Shown here: positions 54,714-62,539 of the stretch, piece after piece
Layout: every line of letters begins with the position of its first letter
Numbering within the stretch: position 1 is the first letter of the stretch
Assembly (NCBI RefSeq): GCF_030295915.1
Contig: NZ_AP027361.1
Location: forward strand, 1,178,001 to 1,242,000
Reading direction: 5' to 3'
Source: Thalassotalea sediminis
GTDB taxonomy: Bacteria > Pseudomonadota > Gammaproteobacteria > Enterobacterales > Alteromonadaceae
DNA length: 64,000 nucleotides
Notes under the pieces: model-generated
Told to the model about the DNA's origin: nothing
The model's input: only the letters and a program-made list of their open reading frames with translations
The model's database searches: none
Made by a program: the position numbers and the translations under genes

Positions 54714-55328
54714 CTAAATCTCTATAAAATTTTGAATTATTTTACTGCCAAGCTTGCTTGAGCGTTCAGGGTGAAATTGACAGCCGATAAAATTGTCCTT
54801 TGCAATAGCAGCAGAAAAAGCACTACCATAAAAACAACTCGCGACGGTAAATTCACTTATCGGGGCAGCAAAACTGTGAACAAAATAGAAGTAATCTTCT
54901 GCTGTTATTCCGGCTAAAACTGGGTGTTTACTGACGCTCGTTAGCGTATTCCACCCCATGTGCGGAAGCCGTAACCCTTCTGAAGCAAGTGGTTTAATTT
55001 CAGTTGGTATCATCCCTAGACATTCAATAGGTTCATTGCTAGCTCCTTCAACTGAAGAAGATGCCATTAATTGCATACCTAAACAAAAGCCTAACGTTGG
55101 TTGAGTTAAGCGTTGTAATGTGGATATTAGCCCTTTAGTGCGAATATTGTCCATCGCATGTTTAGCACTACCAACACCGGGTAAAATTACTTTATCAGCA
55201 CGCTCAATTGTGGCGATGTCGTCGGTAATTTTCGCATCATATCCAAGTTTTGATACGGCAAATTGTACCGAAGATAAATTAGCACAACCTGTATCTACAA
55301 TGACGATACGTTGATCTTTTACACTCAT
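54714..55328 (-). CDS. hisH: Imidazole glycerol phosphate synthase glutaminase subunit HisH
   Basis: A 204-residue class I glutamine amidotransferase that supplies ammonia to HisF. VIVDTGCANLSSVQFAVSKLG at the start, nucleophile Cys in TLGFCLGMQLMASSSVEG, and His/Glu in QFHPERSSKLG. I chose the start at 55328 (MSVKDQRIVIVDTG), 10 nt after hisB; a longer frame upstream adds 27 residues that overlap hisB and are foreign to HisH. Confidence 0.95.
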   Translation of the reverse strand: MSVKDQRIVIVDTGCANLSSVQFAVSKLGYDAKITDDIATIERADKVILPGVGSAKHAMDNIRTKGLISTLQRLTQPTLGFCLGMQLMASSSVEGASNEPIECLGMIPTEIKPLASEGLRLPHMGWNTLTSVSKHPVLAGITAEDYFYFVHSFAAPISEFTVASCFYGSAFSAAIAKDNFIGCQFHPERSSKLGSKIIQNFIEI

Positions 55329-55338
55329 ATTAATACCT

Positions 55339-56409
55339 TTAAAGTGTGCCTTTTGAACTTGGTAAAACATCACCACTAACGGTAATAGCTTGACGTAATG
55401 CACGACCAAAAACCTTGAATAAGCTTTCTACTTGGTGGTGACAATTCCCTTCCGTTGTTGATAAGTGCAAGGTAATAGCCATTGAATCAGCTAGCGAGCG
55501 GAAAAAGTGCGATACCATTTGTGTAGACATTTGACCAACGTTCGTATCAGTGAAATTAGCATCAAATTCTAACCATGGACGGCCAGATAAATCGATAGCA
55601 CATTCTGCACGACATTCATCCATTGGTAATACAAAACCAAATCTACCAATACCGCGTTTATCGCCTAATGCTTGTTTTAGTGTTTGTCCTAAAGCAAGCG
55701 CGGTGTCTTCTACGCTGTGATGTTCATCAATATGATAATCACCATCAACATTGACCGTCATTGAAAAACCACCGTGTGTTGCTATTTGTTCTAGCATGTG
55801 ATCAAAAAAGCCTAGCCCTGTTTTAATGTTAATATCGCCGACTTTATCTAAGTTCACGGCTACCGAAATGTCAGTTTCTTTTGTGGTACGAGTTGTACTT
55901 GCTTTGCGAGACTTCGTTAATAATTGTTCTGCGATATCAGACCAGCTATTTTCTTGACGATCGTATTTTATCCCTTGAATTCCCATGTTGGCAGCAAGTT
56001 GCAAATCTGTATCGCGGTCACCAATAACAAAGGAGTTGCTAAAGTTGACTTTACCTTGTTGCAAGTAGTCACTGACTAAACCGAGTTTCGGCTTTCGACA
56101 ACTACAGTTGTCTGATTCAAAGTGAGGACACAGCAATACGTCATCAAAAATAACACCTTGAGAAGTGAAAAGATCCATCATTTTGTTATGTGGTAAATCA
56201 AAGTCTGCTTGTGGGTAGCTTGCTGTGCCCAAGCCATCTTGGTTGGAAACCATGACCAGACGAAAACCTTTCTTTTGTAATGACAATAAAACAGGTACTA
56301 CGCTAGGTTCAAACACTAGTTTTTCTAGTGAATCTACTTGCTTGTCGGTGATTGGCTCTTCTATTAAAGTGCCATCTCTGTCGATAAATAAAATATTTTG
56401 TTGAGACAT
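55339..56409 (-). CDS. hisB: Bifunctional histidinol-phosphatase/imidazoleglycerol-phosphate dehydratase
   Basis: A 356-residue HisB fusion. The N-terminal HAD phosphatase has [12 protein letters not shown] (nucleophile Asp-x-Asp), [28 protein letters not shown] (zinc-binding cysteines) and [18 protein letters not shown]. The C-terminal dehydratase from about residue 168 has [29 protein letters not shown] and [20 protein letters not shown]. This fusion is characteristic of gammaproteobacteria. Between hisC (2 nt gap) and hisH (10 nt). Confidence 0.97.
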   Translation of the reverse strand: MSQQNILFIDRDGTLIEEPITDKQVDSLEKLVFEPSVVPVLLSLQKKGFRLVMVSNQDGLGTASYPQADFDLPHNKMMDLFTSQGVIFDDVLLCPHFESDNCSCRKPKLGLVSDYLQQGKVNFSNSFVIGDRDTDLQLAANMGIQGIKYDRQENSWSDIAEQLLTKSRKASTTRTTKETDISVAVNLDKVGDINIKTGLGFFDHMLEQIATHGGFSMTVNVDGDYHIDEHHSVEDTALALGQTLKQALGDKRGIGRFGFVLPMDECRAECAIDLSGRPWLEFDANFTDTNVGQMSTQMVSHFFRSLADSMAITLHLSTTEGNCHHQVESLFKVFGRALRQAITVSGDVLPSSKGTL

Positions 56410-56411
56410 GG

Positions 56412-57524
56412 TTATTCTGCTACTTCTTTAAATGCTTGTGATTGGGTAATTGTGGCTAAGGTATGTTTTAATGCGTTCAACTCTCGCTCGCTTCCTATAC
56501 TAATACGCAAACAGTTTTCTAGTTGTAATTGTTTAGATTGATCGCGAATCAGAATACCTTGTGAAGATAAAGTGTTAAAAATAAGCTCTTTTGTGAGCAA
56601 GTCTGTACAGCGAAATAATACAAAGTTTGCATCTGACTTAAACACTTCAATACACCATTTTTGCTCATGTAGCCAATTGATAATGTTTTTACGCTGTACT
56701 GTTATTTCTTGGACTCTTACTTTTACTTGTTCTAATCCACTTGGTGATAAAACTTGAGTAGCGATATCTGCAATGGGCGCTGGAACAGGGTATGGGGCGA
56801 TCACTTTGCTTAATAATGTGATGATGTCCGTGTTGGCTAGTGTAAAACCACAACGCAGGCCTGCTAACGCAAATGCCTTTGATAATGTTCTCAAGATCAC
56901 TAGGTTTGAATATTGGCTAAGTAAATTTGCCGCACTATGCTGGGGACAAAACTCAATATATGCTTCATCAACAACGACGATTGCACTGTCGGCAAACATT
57001 TCAATAACGCGTACAATATCCTCTTTATTTAGTAAATTACCTGTTGGGTTGCCAGGTGAACATAGAAAAACAACTTTAACGTGGCCTATTTGTTTTTCGA
57101 GTGCTGTTAAATCGAGTTGTTGTCCTATCAAAGGGACTTTAACAACATCAGCACCATGATTTTCGGCACTTATTGCATACATGCCATAGGTTGGCGGACA
57201 AATTAAAATACTGTCTTCGTAAGCACGACAAAACGTGCGAATAACCAACTCAATGCCTTCGTCTGCACCGCGTGTTGCTAAAATATTGTCGGTATTAACG
57301 CCACTATACTCACTGTAAGCTTCAATGAGGTTATTTGGCTGAAAGTCTGGATAGCGATTAATACAATCGCTATTGATTGAATAAATCCCAGGGCCAGATG
57401 CCTCGTTGGCATTAAGCCAAATTTTGGAGGCAAATGCACCATTGCCCGCTTGCAAGCGACGCGCCGATTGATAGGGCACCATATCGACAATTTCTTGTCT
57501 CGCTAGTTTGTTTATATTTTTCAT
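56412..57524 (-). CDS. hisC: Histidinol-phosphate aminotransferase
   Basis: A 370-residue PLP-dependent aminotransferase. [41 protein letters not shown] at the start, [41 protein letters not shown] and the PLP lysine in [24 protein letters not shown] near the C-terminus contains the phosphate-binding arginine region. Overlaps hisD by 4 nt. Confidence 0.96.
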   Translation of the reverse strand: MKNINKLARQEIVDMVPYQSARRLQAGNGAFASKIWLNANEASGPGIYSINSDCINRYPDFQPNNLIEAYSEYSGVNTDNILATRGADEGIELVIRTFCRAYEDSILICPPTYGMYAISAENHGADVVKVPLIGQQLDLTALEKQIGHVKVVFLCSPGNPTGNLLNKEDIVRVIEMFADSAIVVVDEAYIEFCPQHSAANLLSQYSNLVILRTLSKAFALAGLRCGFTLANTDIITLLSKVIAPYPVPAPIADIATQVLSPSGLEQVKVRVQEITVQRKNIINWLHEQKWCIEVFKSDANFVLFRCTDLLTKELIFNTLSSQGILIRDQSKQLQLENCLRISIGSERELNALKHTLATITQSQAFKEVAE

Positions 57525-58828
57525 GCCATTGTACTCTCTAACCTTATTGTCACAGCTCTTTTGTGACCATCTAAACCTTCAGCATCTGTTAACTCTGTTA
57601 TACAGTCAGCGATATTAGCCAATCCTTGTCGCGTTATTTGTTGTACGGTAAATCGACGTGAAAAATCAGCTAACGATAAACTTGATACAACTTTTGAATA
57701 ACCATATGTTGGTAAAACATGATTTGTACCGCTTGCATAGTCACCTGCAGACTCAGGTGTGTAGGCGCCAACAAAAATAGATCCCGCATTACGCAGCTTC
57801 GTTAATAATTGTTCAGCATTTTCTGTTTGTACAATAAGGTGTTCCGGGCCATATAAATTTGAGACCTCACAGGCTTGTTCGAGGTTATTCGTTAATATCA
57901 ACCTGCTTTGGCTAAGTGCTTTTAGCGCAATGTCTTTACGCGAGAGCATTTGCACTTGTTGATTTAGGGCTTCATTAACGTGTTCGATCAGTGCTTGGCT
58001 ATCAGATAATAATATTACTTGGCTATCTGGACCATGTTCAGCTTGGGATAGCAAATCGGCAGCAACAAAGCTCGGGTTAGCATTTTTATCGGCAATAACT
58101 AATACTTCTGAGGGGCCTGCTGGCATATCGATAGCAAAACCAGCTACTTGTTGAGAAAGCTGTGTTTTCGCTTCGGTTACATATTTGTTTCCAGGGCCAA
58201 ATATCTTATTAACAGCGGCAATTGAAGGTGTACCGTAAGCGAGTGCAGCACAAGCTTGTGCACCACCTACGGCGTAAATTTCATCAATTTGACATAATTT
58301 TGCAGCAGCTAAAACTTCAGGAGCAATATTGCCTTGCTTGTTTGGCGGGCTGACTAATACGACTCTTTCACAGCCAGCAAGTTGTGCAGGAACCCCAAGC
58401 ATTAATGCTGTTGATGGTAATGGGGCGCTACCCGCAGGAATATACAAGCCAACACTTTCAATCGCTTCTGTTTTTAATGTACATACAACGCCAGGTGTTG
58501 TTTCTACGGTTATATCTTGCGGCTGTTGTGCTTGGTGAAATCGCTTTATTTGTTGATAGGCAGTTTCTATTGCAGCGAGTCGCGCCTCACTCAGCGAAGC
58601 AATAGCCTCTGCAATTTGCTGTTCACTTACTCGTAAAGTATCTAATGTTACGCCATCAAAGCGCTCACTAAAATTGATGATAGCTTGATCACCTTTTGTT
58701 TTTACTTCATTAATAATATTGGCGACTTGTGTTGCTAACAAGTCACTTTCAGCAAGCGCTGGACGAGCCAACGCGTTGCATTTTTCCTGTGCATTTAATG
58801 CCTGCCAGTTAATCATACTGATGCTCAT
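57521..58828 (-). CDS. hisD: Histidinol dehydrogenase
   Basis: A 435-residue zinc enzyme that catalyses the last two oxidations of the pathway. IKRFHQAQQPQDITVETTPGVVCTLKTEAIESVGLYIPAGSAPLPSTALMLGVPAQLAGCERVVLVSPP, AVGGAQACAALAYGTPSIAAVNKIFGPGNKYVTEAKTQL, IDMPAGPSEVLVIAD, SQAEHGPDSQVILLSDS, YGPEHLIV and GSIFVGAYTPESAGDYASGTNHVLPTYGYSK are all intact, with Gln and His of the QAEHG motif as zinc ligands. Overlaps hisC by 4 nt; 8 nt after hisG. Confidence 0.97.
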   Translation of the reverse strand: MSISMINWQALNAQEKCNALARPALAESDLLATQVANIINEVKTKGDQAIINFSERFDGVTLDTLRVSEQQIAEAIASLSEARLAAIETAYQQIKRFHQAQQPQDITVETTPGVVCTLKTEAIESVGLYIPAGSAPLPSTALMLGVPAQLAGCERVVLVSPPNKQGNIAPEVLAAAKLCQIDEIYAVGGAQACAALAYGTPSIAAVNKIFGPGNKYVTEAKTQLSQQVAGFAIDMPAGPSEVLVIADKNANPSFVAADLLSQAEHGPDSQVILLSDSQALIEHVNEALNQQVQMLSRKDIALKALSQSRLILTNNLEQACEVSNLYGPEHLIVQTENAEQLLTKLRNAGSIFVGAYTPESAGDYASGTNHVLPTYGYSKVVSSLSLADFSRRFTVQQITRQGLANIADCITELTDAEGLDGHKRAVTIRLESTMA

Positions 58829-58836
58829 TTTTTCAA

Positions 58837-59736
58837 TTACCCCATCATTTTTTCAATTGGCATCACTAAGATAGAATCACAGCCTAGTGCTTTTAATCCT
58901 TCCATTGTTTCCCAAAAGAAGGTTTCGGTGGCAACTACGTGTACCGCAACTTTGTCGTCTCGCCCTGCTAAAGGGAGTATCGTTGGTGTTTCTTTGCCCG
59001 GCATCAGTGCACTGACCTGACTAATTTTATCTTGTGGTGCGTGCAACATGATGTATTTACTTTCTTTGGCTTTCATTACGCCTTGAATACGCGGTAACAA
59101 TGTATCTAGAATTGTTTGTTTTTCGGGGGCTAGTGGCACTGCAGTTTGAATAAGCGACGCTTTAGAGCGAAATATTTCCTCAACCTCAACCAAACCATTG
59201 GCTTCAAGTGTTGCGCCCGTTGAAACTAAATCACAAATGCCATCTGCTAAACCAACACGTGGAGCAACTTCAACGGATCCTTTTAACAAGCAAAACTCAA
59301 TGTTAATGCCCTGATCGTCTGCGTATCTTTGTAGCAGTTGCGGATAGGTTGTCGCAAACCTTTTACCATTTAAACTCTCAACGCCTTGATAGTTGAATTC
59401 CTCAGGCATTGCGATAGAAAGTCGACAGCCACCAAAATTTAATGGTGTCGTTTTAATATACTCTGATTTAGCACCTAATCGTTTACGTTCAAGTGCTGTT
59501 TCTTCGAGGGTGTTGTCACCGACAATACCTAAGTCGCAGACGCCATCCATTACTAACCCTGGAATATCTGAACTTCGAACACGCATAATATCAATAGGCA
59601 TGTTGGCTACATGTGCAAGTAAGCGCCTATCAGAAACGTTAATTTTTAAGCCGCAACGTTTTAAAAGTGCTTGAGTTTCATCACTTAAGCGACCTGATTT
59701 TTGCATTGCAATGCGTAAGCGAGTTTCAGTAGTCAT
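58837..59736 (-). CDS. hisG: ATP phosphoribosyltransferase
   Basis: A 299-residue long-form HisG, the first and feedback-regulated enzyme. [107 protein letters not shown] and the C-terminal ACT-like regulatory domain ([29 protein letters not shown]). I set the start at 59736 ([12 protein letters not shown]), which gives the same length as E. coli HisG; 27 further codons upstream belong to the leader. Confidence 0.97.
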   Translation of the reverse strand: MTTETRLRIAMQKSGRLSDETQALLKRCGLKINVSDRRLLAHVANMPIDIMRVRSSDIPGLVMDGVCDLGIVGDNTLEETALERKRLGAKSEYIKTTPLNFGGCRLSIAMPEEFNYQGVESLNGKRFATTYPQLLQRYADDQGINIEFCLLKGSVEVAPRVGLADGICDLVSTGATLEANGLVEVEEIFRSKASLIQTAVPLAPEKQTILDTLLPRIQGVMKAKESKYIMLHAPQDKISQVSALMPGKETPTILPLAGRDDKVAVHVVATETFFWETMEGLKALGCDSILVMPIEKMMG

Positions 59737-59807
59737 TGTTTCATTCCTAATTAATTTATTCGTTAATTTAAAAGTGTTTACCCTGTATATACAATTTACA
59801 TGCCCTA

Positions 59808-59850
59808 AAAACGACAAAACCCCCGAGAGAGGTGGACTCTTTCGGGGGTT
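59808..59850 (-). terminator. Attenuator terminator of the his leader
   Basis: On the minus strand CCCCCGAAAGAG pairs with CTCTCTCGGGGG (59848 to 59820) around a 5-nt loop, followed by TTTTGTCGTTTTT. It stands between the leader peptide and hisG. Upstream, CCGCTCAGG, CGCTGAGGGG, CCTTTCAGCGG segments can pair alternately, as expected for pause and antiterminator structures. Confidence 0.85.
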
Positions 59851-59917
59851 TGGGTAATGACTTTTACTTTATTCCGCTGAAAGGTCCAATAGCCCCTCAG
59901 CGAATAAACCTGAGCGG

Positions 59918-59965
59918 CTAATTCGTATGATGGTGATGATGAATTACGTTCAGGTTTAAGTACAT
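59918..59965 (-). CDS. hisL: Histidine operon leader peptide
   Basis: A 15-residue leader, MYLNLNVIHHHHHTN, read on the minus strand from ATG at 59965 to TAG at 59918, with five consecutive His codons (CAT CAT CAC CAT CAT). It lies 68 nt before the attenuator terminator. Stalling at these codons when charged tRNA-His is scarce would favour antitermination. A weak GAGAA Shine-Dalgarno lies 8 nt upstream of the ATG. Confidence 0.88.
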   Translation of the reverse strand: MYLNLNVIHHHHHTN

Positions 59966-60169
59966 ATAATACGTTCTCTATTTTCATGTTGTGTATAGTA
60001 AGTACAGCACCATTTAAGGTGATCTTTCTATACAATTCAGTGTTAATACTCTAATTGCTTTTTACATTACTGATAAAATGCGAGAAGGGCAAGTACTAAA
60101 AGTGATCGTTTTATGACATTATCATCTAAACGTTTAAACTTTGTTCTATATCAGCCGATAACATAACTA

Positions 60170-60432
60170 GGATCTGTTGAACTTTTGCGTTTAGTTTTGC
60201 AGCAGTTTATTGGTATTTAGGCAAGGCATTGCGATTAATATGTGGTTATTCCACATGAAAACGCATTAACGACGTATAAATGACAAAAAACGCTGCCCTT
60301 TGGGTTCAGTTAAACGCTATTTCTTCATCGTTGTTCGCAATTTACATGGAATAACCATGCGACATTGCTCATGCCTTGAACAAAAAGCGTTTAGTTCGAA
60401 CAAAATTTAATCTCAAAAGTTCAACAGACCCT
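60170..60432. mobile_element. MITE-like element, 263 bp, flanked by TA
   Basis: Left end GGATCTGTTGAACTTTT and right end AAAAGTTCAACAGACCC form near-perfect 17-bp inverted repeats (one mismatch); TA lies directly outside each end (60168-60169 and 60433-60434), consistent with a 2-bp duplication. Inside, TGTGGTTATTCCACA near 60240 and CATGGAATAACCATG near 60345 are mutually inverted, along with AGGCAAGGCATTGCG/CGACATTGCTCATGCCT. No coding capacity. It occupies half of the 518-nt gap between hisL and the gene at 60484; the remaining 200 nt presumably hold the his promoter. Confidence 0.78.
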
Positions 60433-60483
60433 AAGTATAAACAGTGTAATTGATTGAAATTTAACGATTGAAACAGGTGCATA

Positions 60484-60843
60484 ATGGATATTTTTACCAC
60501 GGCTTTAACTCGTGTAAGAACGACACCGATAAAACCGGATAAATTACGCGTTAAGTCGCTTTCAAAACAGGCTGCAACAAAGGCACTTTCTGATGATCTA
60601 GATCATCTGGAAGACCATGAGTTGTATTTTGTTAAAGATGCACATTCACACGCAGAGCAACAGCAAGAATCACCGACTGAACAAGAAACGAAAGCGAATA
60701 GCGAAAGTGAGTCGCCACAGTATGTTGTAGACGAAATTGTTGAACCTGAAATCTTACACAAGCAAGATGTATTGCATCCAAAACATCAGGAAGAAGACAA
60801 AGATGACGATGATGATCAACCTCACTTAGATATTTATGTATAA
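60484..60843 (+). CDS. Acidic cytoplasmic protein of unknown function
   Basis: A 119-residue protein: a basic N-terminal 35 residues (TALTRVRTTPIKPDKLRVKSLSKQAATKAL), then an increasingly acidic, low-complexity tail ending HQEEDKDDDDDQPHLDIYV. No signal peptide or TM. It is probably largely disordered outside the N-terminus. No family recognised. AGGTGCATA precedes the ATG at 60484. It stands alone between the MITE and the secreted orphan downstream. Confidence 0.62.
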   Translation: MDIFTTALTRVRTTPIKPDKLRVKSLSKQAATKALSDDLDHLEDHELYFVKDAHSHAEQQQESPTEQETKANSESESPQYVVDEIVEPEILHKQDVLHPKHQEEDKDDDDDQPHLDIYV

Positions 60844-61020
60844 AAAGTTAATTATGGTCTGTCTTTCGTTTACCTTGCATAGCCCCGATATTGAGAATGA
60901 CATCAATTTGTCGCTGTTCCCTTACTGTTAAAATTATTTAAGTGTGATTAATATGGGTTTTTTATTTATTCGTGCAATGTTTTAGTAGAACCTAGAGTTT
61001 TAAATTACGCAAGGCCCTAC

Positions 61021-61079
61021 GTAAAAGTAAACAAAATTCAACTTACAATTTGTTTACTTTTACTTTTACTTTTACTTTT
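61021..61079. repeat. Inverted repeat plus four ACTTTT hexamers
   Basis: GTAAAAGTAAACAAA (61021-61035) and TTTGTTTACTTTTAC (61049-61063) are a perfect 15-bp inverted pair; four exact ACTTTT copies run from 61056 to 61079. They end 50 nt before the start of the secreted orphan gene, so copy number changes could alter its promoter. Confidence 0.75.
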
Positions 61080-61128
61080 GCTAGGTTTTGAGCTTATTTT
61101 AAAAGCTAATACTCTAAGGAACAGAATA

Positions 61129-61884
61129 ATGAAGTATAATAAGGTAATTATAGTAGCGTTTATTTTAGCAATATTGAACGTATCAACTAATGTTTTAGCC
61201 AACGAAGAATTAAAATTAAGCCCTAAAATGCACTCAAGTGTTAACAAAATGGCTAAATATTTTGGGTTGAAACCGAGCGATTATATTATTTTGTCTTCGA
61301 AAGTCATGAGTCGACTGAACGGTTATAACGATTCTCCTTTGCCAAGCCTTCATTCGAACCCAACATATATACTTTTGATGGATAAGTTTAATTCGGGGTT
61401 AGCACTTGATAAATATGAGTTGAATGAGCTTGAAAGAATTCGTACAAACTCAGAGCAAGCACTCTTAACTTCTTTTGGTATTGCCAAAGATAAATTAACG
61501 CTTGGTAAATTAAACGAGGTGGTAAGCTATTTGTTATTGTATCGAAAAAGTAACAGCATTGCTTCGAACACTAATGACGTATCATCTTATTCTTTCAGTG
61601 GAGAAGATGAGGAAGATGAAATTGAAGTAATTGTAGTTACCCCCGAAATTATTAGTCAATACGAAGCAGGGTTTGGAGACGTAAGTGTATATATCTGGCA
61701 ACAAGCATCAAATTTATCAGGTTATCAAAATGGTGCATATGCAACGTCATTTATCGTTAAGTTTACTGGGAGTGGAAATAATACCGCGACTCAACAAAGG
61801 TGGCTAATCTACTCGAATGGAACAGTAGCTGAAGCAGGTCCAATTATTGCTTGCTCGGAAGGGGGAGTATGCAATCCAGTATAG
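61129..61884 (+). CDS. Secreted protein of unknown function
   Basis: A 251-residue protein with a signal peptide of 25 residues (NKVIIVAFILAILNVSTNVLA-NEE). The mature part has an alpha-helical N-terminal half (MHSSVNKMAKYFGLKPSDYIILSSKVMSRLNGY), an acidic stretch (FSGEDEEDEIEVIVVTPEII), and a C-terminal beta-rich segment with YIWQQASNLSGYQNGAYATSFIVKFTGSGNN and a terminal CSEGGVCNPV. No family recognised. The start at ATG 61129 is favoured by AAGGAACAG in front; an earlier in-frame start lies in the repeat region. Confidence 0.65.
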   Translation: MKYNKVIIVAFILAILNVSTNVLANEELKLSPKMHSSVNKMAKYFGLKPSDYIILSSKVMSRLNGYNDSPLPSLHSNPTYILLMDKFNSGLALDKYELNELERIRTNSEQALLTSFGIAKDKLTLGKLNEVVSYLLLYRKSNSIASNTNDVSSYSFSGEDEEDEIEVIVVTPEIISQYEAGFGDVSVYIWQQASNLSGYQNGAYATSFIVKFTGSGNNTATQQRWLIYSNGTVAEAGPIIACSEGGVCNPV

Positions 61885-62270
61885 TATATGTTTATTAATA
61901 ACGGATTGTATTTATAGTTTCCATAGTAAAATATTGGACCCAGACGTTAAGACATGTGTGAATCTATGGTTTTGAATGATGTTAAAATGGCAAACACCAG
62001 TAGATGTGAACATATAAATGAATTACAAAAGTATTAAACAGGCTTTTCATGTATCACGCTTTTTATAGTATCCATTTTATATAATGGCATTTATATTCTC
62101 AATTAAACCGTATATTAAGGTCTTAGATTATGCGATTGAACATGTAGTTATTTTGCTCACGGTTCTGAATAACTTTTTATATTTCTAGGACTGGAACTTG
62201 GTTTTGCCACTCTGCAGGATATCAATAAAATTCCAATTGAGTTTGAGAAAAAGTGGTTAATGAGCCTAAA

Positions 62271-62345
62271 ATGAGCAAAATATTTATATTGATAACCTCA
62301 GTATCTACTATTTCAATGCTGCTTTTCGGTCTTTTGGGCTGTTAG
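62271..62345 (+). CDS. Possible 24-residue membrane peptide
   Basis: ATG 62271 to TAG 62345 encodes MSKIFILITSVSTISMLLFGLLGC, a single hydrophobic helix ending in cysteine. Its ATG overlaps the last TGA of the decayed frame upstream. There is no good Shine-Dalgarno, so this is weakly supported; a hairpin 15 nt downstream could terminate it. Confidence 0.2.
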   Translation: MSKIFILITSVSTISMLLFGLLGC

Positions 62346-62359
62346 TTGATTGATAATGT

Positions 62360-62403
62360 ATACCCAATATTAGAATATCTGTTGATATTCTAATATTGGG
62401 TAT
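62360..62403. repeat. Perfect 20-bp inverted repeat with a TGTT loop
   Basis: ATACCCAATATTAGAATATC (62360-62379) and its exact reverse complement (62384-62403) are separated only by TGTT. An RNA or single-stranded DNA hairpin would be very stable, but no T tract follows on either strand. Confidence 0.9.
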
Positions 62404-62539
62404 TGGTGTGATAAAGCCCCAACCTTAAATGATGGAAATGAATACTCAATTGTAAAGGCGTGTTGATCTTTTAAGTGTAAAGTAAAAACTATAATTAAAT
62501 CCAAGTAACTGTCTTCCAATTCAGACACAGCGCTTTATA

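Larger units (their letters stand above)
61885..62539. other. Gap without a convincing gene; possible decayed membrane-protein gene and perfect hairpin
   Basis: 655 nt. From ATG 62018 a frame reads MNYKSIKQAFHVSRFL, stops, then continues as a hydrophobic stretch (MAFIFSIKPYIKVLDYAIEHVVILLTVLNNFLYF), stops again and can be continued in another frame (LELGFATLQDINKIPIEFEKKWLMSLK). This looks like a decaying gene, but could be chance. The hairpin at 62360-62403 lies downstream. Confidence 0.4.

Noticed and set aside
59805..60035. A 76-codon minus-strand reading frame over the his leader
   Set aside because: It overlaps the leader peptide and attenuator in another frame, has no family features and is explained by the regulatory RNA.
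62509..62524. LexA-like site before yoaA (CTGT-N8-TCAG)
   Set aside because: One half-site departs from the CTGT-N8-ACAG consensus, and the flanks do not fit; not strong enough to claim SOS control, although YoaA is SOS-linked in E. coli.
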